Assembly: GCF_963675165.1 (NCBI RefSeq)
Contig: NC_087392.1
Span: forward strand, 5,145,942-5,209,941
Source: Halichondria panicea
Lineage: Eukaryota; Porifera; Demospongiae; Suberitida; Halichondriidae
DNA length: 64,000 nt
Reading direction: 5' to 3'
The notes under the pieces are model-generated. The model saw only the letters and a list, made by a program, of their open reading frames with translations, did not search any database and was not told the DNA's origin. Shown here one piece after another: positions 59,082 to 64,000 of the stretch (positions are counted from its first letter, which is position 1; every line of letters begins with the position of its first letter). A program made the position numbers and the translations under genes.

Positions 59082-59190
59082 GTGTAGCATTTGTCACAAT
59101 GGGTGTTGCCTCGAGATAGTACCGCAGGTGATCATGAGCATTCAGCGAAACTCTCACGCAGTGCAGTGCACAGCAAATGCAAGTGGAGAA

Positions 59191-60664
59191 ATGGGAGAAA
59201 GAAGTCATAATCAAGTGCAAGGGCTTCCTCCACCACCGTATGACACGCTGCATGATCAAGGTGAGATGATTTACACAGCTGTAGAGAGGCTAGCAGGGGC
59301 GGATCCAGGGGTGATTTTGAGGGGCTGAAGCCCCCCCCTTTTGAAAAAACTACCATGTGTTGTAGTCTGACTCTACAACAATTTTGCCACCAATTATGCA
59401 TCTGTAGACTCACTTGAAATCACTTGAGAGATGCTAGACAACAGCTACTAGGAGTATAAAGGATCTAGGGTAGCTAGCTGGACGTACCTAGCTAGCTAGC
59501 TAGCTGTACGTACGTACGTACATCTGATCAGTACAGTATCACCGTAGTATTAAAAGTAAGTGCAGAGGTCAACGTATTCTACTCATTAATATGAAAGTTC
59601 AAAGGTTAAATCTTGCAAAAAAATCGCCTCCGGCGAGGCTGCCCTGGGCGGCTCTGCCGCCCTCATACGGGGCTTCGCCCCTTTCTAGCTAGCCCCCCCC
59701 TTTTGTTTTTTTCCTGGATCCGCCCCTGGCTAGATCTATTGGTATATATAATGAACACTGATTGTTCTCAATGCAGGTCCAAGACCAAGTGCTCCTTTTC
59801 GAGGGACAGATTTTGGTGGAGCCGGGGTCAATCCACAGCAGCCAAGGGAGAATGCTCCACTGCTACCAGACACTCCTGAAGTGAATGCAGGAACGGAAGT
59901 GTTCAGTCTAGAGAAGTTTGTGTTTCTATGGCTAGGAATTGGTCGTAAATATTGTGAGTGGACCCAGTGCAGTGATACCGCCGCTGTGTAAAACCTCAAA
60001 CGTTTATTCTGTCACATGTCTGCCTATGCTGTATTTAATAGTAATGCTAACTATGTAGTCATTGTGTAACCAGAAGAATGCCACTCTCCACAAATGATTA
60101 ACTATTGTGCTTGTACTCACATACAGCTGGACTGTGCCTTGTGGTGTTTATGCTCCTATTTTCCTGGGGCATTGGCATAATTGTTGTGACAGGTGAGGAT
60201 TCATATACAGAGCACAATTCTATTAACAACGCTTCCCTGATTTTACAGTAATAGTGATTATCGAAACCAACCCTAATCCTTATGATGTCTGTAAACTACA
60301 ACAAGCTTATATTTTGTGCCTTGCTTCTGGAGTCCTATTTATTTTGATTGGAAGTTGCTGGCCAATTGCTTATGGTTGGAAAAGAAGACAAAGTGGCAAC
60401 TTCACAATGCTGGGCTGCTACTCTTGGCTTTTGTCAGTACTGATTGTGTCTTGTATGGCAGCAATGAGCCTGGAACTGTATGAGCAACGTGAAGCCCTTT
60501 TGCATGGAATAAGTGAGTGTCCGTCTCAAAAGCAGCTTGAAGGTTACCAGCTTTTAATCCCACTGATTGTTGCTAGTACTATGGCAGCTGTTGTTTTGAT
60601 GTTTTTGTGCTCTAGTGTTTGTTGTTTGTGTTGTTGTAGCAAAAAAACTGGTAGAATTTGTTAG
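59191..60664 (+). CDS. Small four-transmembrane protein with PY and dileucine motifs (copy 2)
   Basis: Exons 59191-59260, 59777-59953, 60127-60192 and 60249-60664 give 242 residues. I chose the ATG at 59191 (MGERSHNQ) because the same atgggagaaagaag is conserved in copy 3, whereas sequence upstream of it shifts frame between copies; an upstream ATG at 59134 is in frame. LPPPPYDTLHDQ holds a PY motif and ENAPLLPDTPEV an acidic dileucine (ExxxLL) sorting signal. Four membrane segments follow: LCLVVFMLLFSWGIGIIVV, ILCLASGVLFILIGSCWPIA, LGCYSWLLSVLIVSCMAAM, IVASTMAAVVLMFLCSSVCC. A Cys cluster at the end (LCCCSKKTGRIC) may be palmitoylated. Intron 1 carries a MITE at 59294-59728. Confidence 0.85.
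59294..59728. mobile_element. 435-bp element with CAGGGGCGGATCCAGG ends
   Basis: caggggcggatccagggg at the left and cctggatccgcccctg at the right, with GCTAG directly repeated at 59289-59293 and 59729-59733. No ORF of note. It lies in intron 1 of tetraspan copy 2; copy 3 lacks it. Confidence 0.88.
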
Positions 60665-60740
60665 AAGTTGTACTATCTATATCGCTCATGATTTTTGATT
60701 GTGTGTTGAAACTGCAAGCTGATATTTGTATATTGAGTGC

Positions 60741-61821
60741 TAGCCTCGATCCCAGGCCGAGTTTTCGCTTTTATAACGGTTAGGCGAACAACTAGGCCTG
60801 GTACTAGTTGTCTGCGCATGCGTCAAATTTTCATTGTATTTGTGGTCGGCAAAAATATTCAATAATCGAAATTTGTACACAGAAAATGCACAGAGTGAGT
60901 ACTACACAAAAGATGCACATAGGGAGCTGCTTCACAAGGGCCTGGGGAGTTGCCAGTTGTGCTGCAGCATGATTACAGTGACCCAGGGCAATTTCAAGAT
61001 GATTGAATGCCTTCAAATTACGTTTTAACGATTTAGCAGGCTGCAAGACTTCTCTGATTCTAGGCCCCAACTCGTAACTCAGTTAAACTTTGCTTGAGAA
61101 AACGTAGATTCTCTTGATGCCTCTGAGCTACCCAGCAACGCTCGAACGAGCAGGTCATACTCCAGTCCTGTAAGTATAGGACAATATTAAAGAAACCAAA
61201 CACGGTTAAACCCTTACCTTAAACTGTCCAGTCTCGTCCGTTAGTATAGCCAAGAGGAACAATGTTGGGATAGCTGGATAGTAGCCATTGCTCCTGTACA
61301 GAGAAGTAGACATTCAAAATAGTGTAGATCTATACATATTAAATTTCTCGTATTAAACAGGTTATAGTGTCATTGTCGACGAGCTGATGATGGCAGCACC
61401 AAGTTCTCTAGCTCACACTCTTCACTTGATCCACCATATTAATGATGATACTATAGTCTACCTAGATCTTTAATACCAAACATGAACAAGATTTGATAGC
61501 ATAGGGCCCACACAAAATATCTGACCTTAACAAGCTTGACAAAGCTTTATACCTCTTCCCTTGTTGTTCAGTCTTCAGAATAATGTTTTCTAAGCTTCAG
61601 AGAAGAGAGAAGCTTCAGCTAAGAGCCATTCCAATAATGATAAAACGGGAACTGACTTCTAGTACACGATAGTACACGAATATAAATGTCACGAAAGTGA
61701 ACGAGAATATCCATTTGTCAGAATCTGGCAAACGACTGACGCATGCGCAGACAACAAGTACCAGGCCTAGTTGTTTGCCTAACCGTTATAAAAGCGAAAA
61801 CTCGGCCTGGGATTGAGGCTA
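60741..61821. mobile_element. 1081-bp Mutator-like (MULE-type) element with 9-bp target duplication
   Basis: The left end tagcctcgatcccaggccgagttttcgc continues for about 85 bp to tgcgcatgcgtca, and the right end repeats this in reverse complement with few changes. ATTGAGTGC is duplicated at 60732-60740 and 61822-61830. Long TIRs plus a 9-bp duplication are typical of Mutator-type transposons. There is no transposase. It carries a spliced open frame (separate entry). It lies between tetraspan copies 2 and 3. Confidence 0.9.
61060..61293 (-). other. Spliced coding-like sequence inside the MULE-type element
   Basis: Two minus-strand exon-like blocks, 61293-61218 and 61167-61060, have good acceptor (tgtacag, cttacag) and donor (aag|gtaagg) sites and matching phase. 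They read SNGYYPAIPTLFLLAILTDE, then TGQFK joined to DWSMTCSFERCWVAQRHQEN and LRFLKQSLTELRVGA with a stop. About 60 residues; I do not recognise the source. It could be a captured host exon pair or part of a transposon gene. Confidence 0.45.
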
Positions 61822-61954
61822 ATTGAGTGCATGTTGCCAGTGCGAGTTTTACGATCTTTACCCAACCAGCCTTTGTCACACACCAGAGGCGGGCCACGCC
61901 CATGTAGGCGAAAAGTGCACAGCAAGTGGAAAAATGGGAGAAAGAAGCTATCAG

Positions 61955-62228
61955 ACGTACCTGCCAACCTCTAATATTAAATTTACTTGGTAGAATCAAA
62001 GATTGTGCTTGAAATTAGATGACCAATATAAAAATACTTACAAAAAAGTAACATCATTCCAGTGACAGATTTTGATTGTTAATTAATTCCCTGTTTATTT
62101 TGTGGGTTTTGTGCACATCCTGCCAGGCTCATGGATTTCCAACGTGTTTTGTGCTCGAAATTATACCCCTTAGCCGGGATACCGGGAAGAGAGACAATTT
62201 TGAGGGATATTCCTGGTAAGAAGGTATG
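61955..62228. mobile_element. 274-bp insertion with 9-bp target duplication in exon 1 of tetraspan copy 3
   Basis: AGCTATCAG occurs at 61946-61954 and 62229-62237. The left end acgtacctgccaacctctaatatt and the right end ggaatatcc-style reverse complement are only loosely similar, so the TIRs are weak. Removing the insertion joins atgggagaaagaagctatcag to tatcaacatgaagggcct, matching exon 1 of copy 2. Confidence 0.85.
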
Positions 62229-63233
62229 AGCTATCAGTATCAACATGAAGGGCCTCCTCCATCATATCACACGCTGCATGATCAAGGTGAGATGCTTTAC
62301 ACAGCTGTAGAGGTAGGCTATATCATAATTATGAAGCTGATTGTTGTTAATTAATACAGCTCCTCCGCCTCCAGCTCCAAGACCAAGTGCCCCTCCACTT
62401 TTTCCAGTGACAGATTTTGATGGGGCCAATCCACAGCCGCCAAGGGAGAATGCTCCACTGCTATCAGACACTCCTGAAGTGAATGCAGAAACGGAAGTGT
62501 TCAGTCTTGAGAAGTTTGTGTTTCTATGGCTAGGAATTGGTCGTAAATATTGTGAGTAATAAAATTAGTGATAAGATTAGTGAATCGTTGGATGATTCCT
62601 CACAACAAGTAGATATGTGTGCTTTTTAACAATAGCAATGTGTTAATGCTGTATTTACAGCCAGCCTGCTATAAGTTATAGTCATTGTGTGTAGCCAGAA
62701 AAATGTAATTTTCATTAACGATGAACTGTTACTCACATACAGCGGGGCTGTGCCTTGTGGTGTTTTTGCTCCTATATGTCGGGGGAATTGTCATAATTAG
62801 TTTTGCAGGTGAGCGTTCTTTTGCACAGCACATCCATTAACATTGTTTCTCTGATTTTACAGCACTCTTTCTTTCATTTCGGCCTTATCCAAATCCAGAT
62901 CCAGATCCGTATTATTATTGTAATCCTCAACAAGGTTATATTTTGTGCCTTCTTTCTGGAGTCTTGTTCCTTTTGATTGGAAGTTACTGGCCAATTGCTT
63001 ACTGCTGGAAAAGAAGGCAGAGTCGCAACTTCACAATGCTCGGCTGCTACTCGTGTGTTTTGTCAGCTTTAATCGTCTCTTGTGTGGCAGCATTGGGTGC
63101 GACAATGGGTAGTCAATGTATTGACGTTCTTTCATTTAGTGTTTCTATCGCTATGGGAGTTGTTATTTTCATATTTTTGTGCTCTAGTGTTTGTTGTTTG
63201 TGTTGTAGCAACAAAATTGGTAGAATTTGTTAG
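62226..63233 (+). CDS. Small four-transmembrane protein with PY and dileucine motifs (copy 3)
   Basis: Exons 62226-62286, 62360-62551, 62743-62808 and 62863-63233 give 229 residues. It is strongly similar to copy 2: GPPPSYHTLHDQ (PY motif), ENAPLLSDTPEV (acidic dileucine), EVFSLEKFVFLWLGIGRKY, four membrane segments and the end CCSNKIGRIC. Exon 3 has the same length (66 bp). The exoplasmic loop after TM1 contains PYPNPDPDPYYY. The start codon at 62226-62228 lies at the edge of the inserted element, giving MSYQYQHEGPPP; the ancestral ATG was about 290 bp upstream. Confidence 0.83.
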
Positions 63234-63657
63234 GTTAAAGAGACGGATATTTTAACTTTGTTCTTGAGGTACATGTATTCGCAAAATTTGTTTACATGGC
63301 AGCTATATAGTCTTTTAATAATCATGCGTATAATTATAGCAACATCTGTTTGCTATTCACTCACGAGTAATTTTTTTTGTTTTTTATATCGTTGGGAGTG
63401 CTGTAATTATTATAGAAGACAGCATTGCACATCATTTAATAATACAGGGACCCTTTGTGAGATTGTACCACGCCAGGTAGACATATTTACTATTGTGAGT
63501 GATAGGATCAGCTGCTGAGCAAAATCTTGTTTTCTAAACATGTTGGTCCAACTTAATCTAGCTGTAGAGTTACAACCAACCTGCTATATAGTCATTGTGT
63601 GCCAGAAGAATGTGATTTTCCATAATAAAAAAGATGATTGTTTAATACTCACATACA
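63234..63657. other. AT-rich spacer
   Basis: Intergenic or relic intron between tetraspan copy 3 and the decayed copy 4. The end (tctagctgtagagtt...gccagaagaatgtgattttc) resembles the intron before exon 3 of copies 2 and 3. Confidence 0.5.
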
Positions 63658-64000
63658 GCTGGACTCTGCCTTGTGATGTTATAATTTATGAGGCCTGAGG
63701 GAATTATCGTAATTGTTGTGACAGGGTAAGCATTTATTTTGCATATTGTATAACACAAATTCATCCATTAACAGTGTTTCTCCAATTCTTCTTTTCAGCG
63801 TTCCTCGGATCTGGTAGATACGTGTAATCTTTAACATCACATTATTAGCATTCTTTCTGGAGTCGTGTTAGAAGAAGTTGCTGGCCAAATTACTGACATG
63901 TATAGAGTGGCAACTTCACAATGCTGGACTACTATTTATGGATTTCATTTTCAGTATTGATTGTCTCTTATGTGGCAGCATTGAGTAACAATGGCAGCTG
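63658..64000 (+). pseudogene. Decayed fourth tetraspan copy, runs off the window
   Basis: ctggactctgccttgtgatgttataattt matches exon 3 of copy 2 (ctggactgtgccttgtggtgtttatgctc) but with stops and deletions. ctttctggagtcgtgttagaagaagttgctggcc and ggcaacttcacaatgctgg...gtcagtattgattgtctct match exon 4 with internal deletions. Frames are broken, so it is not functional as read. Confidence 0.85.

Overview
The window looks like nuclear DNA of an early-branching animal, most likely a sponge (inference). It carries intron-rich, GT-AG spliced orthologues of animal genes at very high density. Two divergent gene pairs have start codons only 88-117 bp apart, and the introns and intergenic gaps are full of short inverted-repeat elements. 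I see no prokaryotic operon signal, no CRISPR array and no rRNA or tRNA gene that I can support.

Layout. 0.3-3.1 kb (minus): decayed parts of a transposon-type protein with SAP, SWIM zinc-finger and YqaJ-nuclease regions. 3.9-5.1 kb: a 1.2 kb inverted-repeat element with target-site duplications. 5.2-8.7 kb (minus): MCMDC2, without its C-terminal part. 9.1-11.8 kb (plus): three tandem paralogues of an unrecognised three-exon family, with one decayed exon of a fourth copy. 11.9-13.2 kb (minus): MIX23, head-to-head with a DBHS (SFPQ/NONO/PSPC1) gene at 13.3-17.3 kb (plus). 19.0-22.5 kb (minus): CNOT11. 22.9-29.3 kb (minus): an ankyrin-ZU5 gene whose ZU5 domain appears to be broken by a local inversion. 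29.8-32.5 kb (minus): LAS1L. 32.7-41.6 kb (plus): OCRL/INPP5B phosphoinositide 5-phosphatase. 41.7-55.6 kb (minus): CCDC57. One large CCDC57 intron holds three tandem intronless polyamine-oxidase-like genes on the opposite strand, two of them damaged at the 3' end. 55.7-57.4 kb (plus): RABL3, head-to-head with CCDC57. 57.6-64.0 kb (plus): a cluster of small four-transmembrane proteins with PY motifs; the last copy is decayed and runs off the window.

The housekeeping genes do not form one pathway. They cover mRNA decay (CNOT11), rRNA processing (LAS1L), nuclear RNA binding (DBHS), mitochondrial intermembrane-space biology (MIX23), membrane traffic and phosphoinositides (OCRL, RABL3), centrosome/cilium (CCDC57) and meiosis (MCMDC2). 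The unusual biology is in the accessory layer. I find families of miniature TA-flanked elements sharing CCGTA/TACGG ends, elements with 9-bp duplications including a perfect 50-bp palindrome, and two TIR elements carrying spliced exon-like sequence. One insertion seems to supply the start codon of its host gene, and a tandem duplication copied a piece of a neighbouring exon with each gene copy.

Exon boundaries were set by eye from reading-frame continuity, splice-site consensus and intron phase. For MIX23, DBHS, CNOT11, LAS1L, OCRL, CCDC57, RABL3 and the tetraspan genes every exon junction is phase-consistent.
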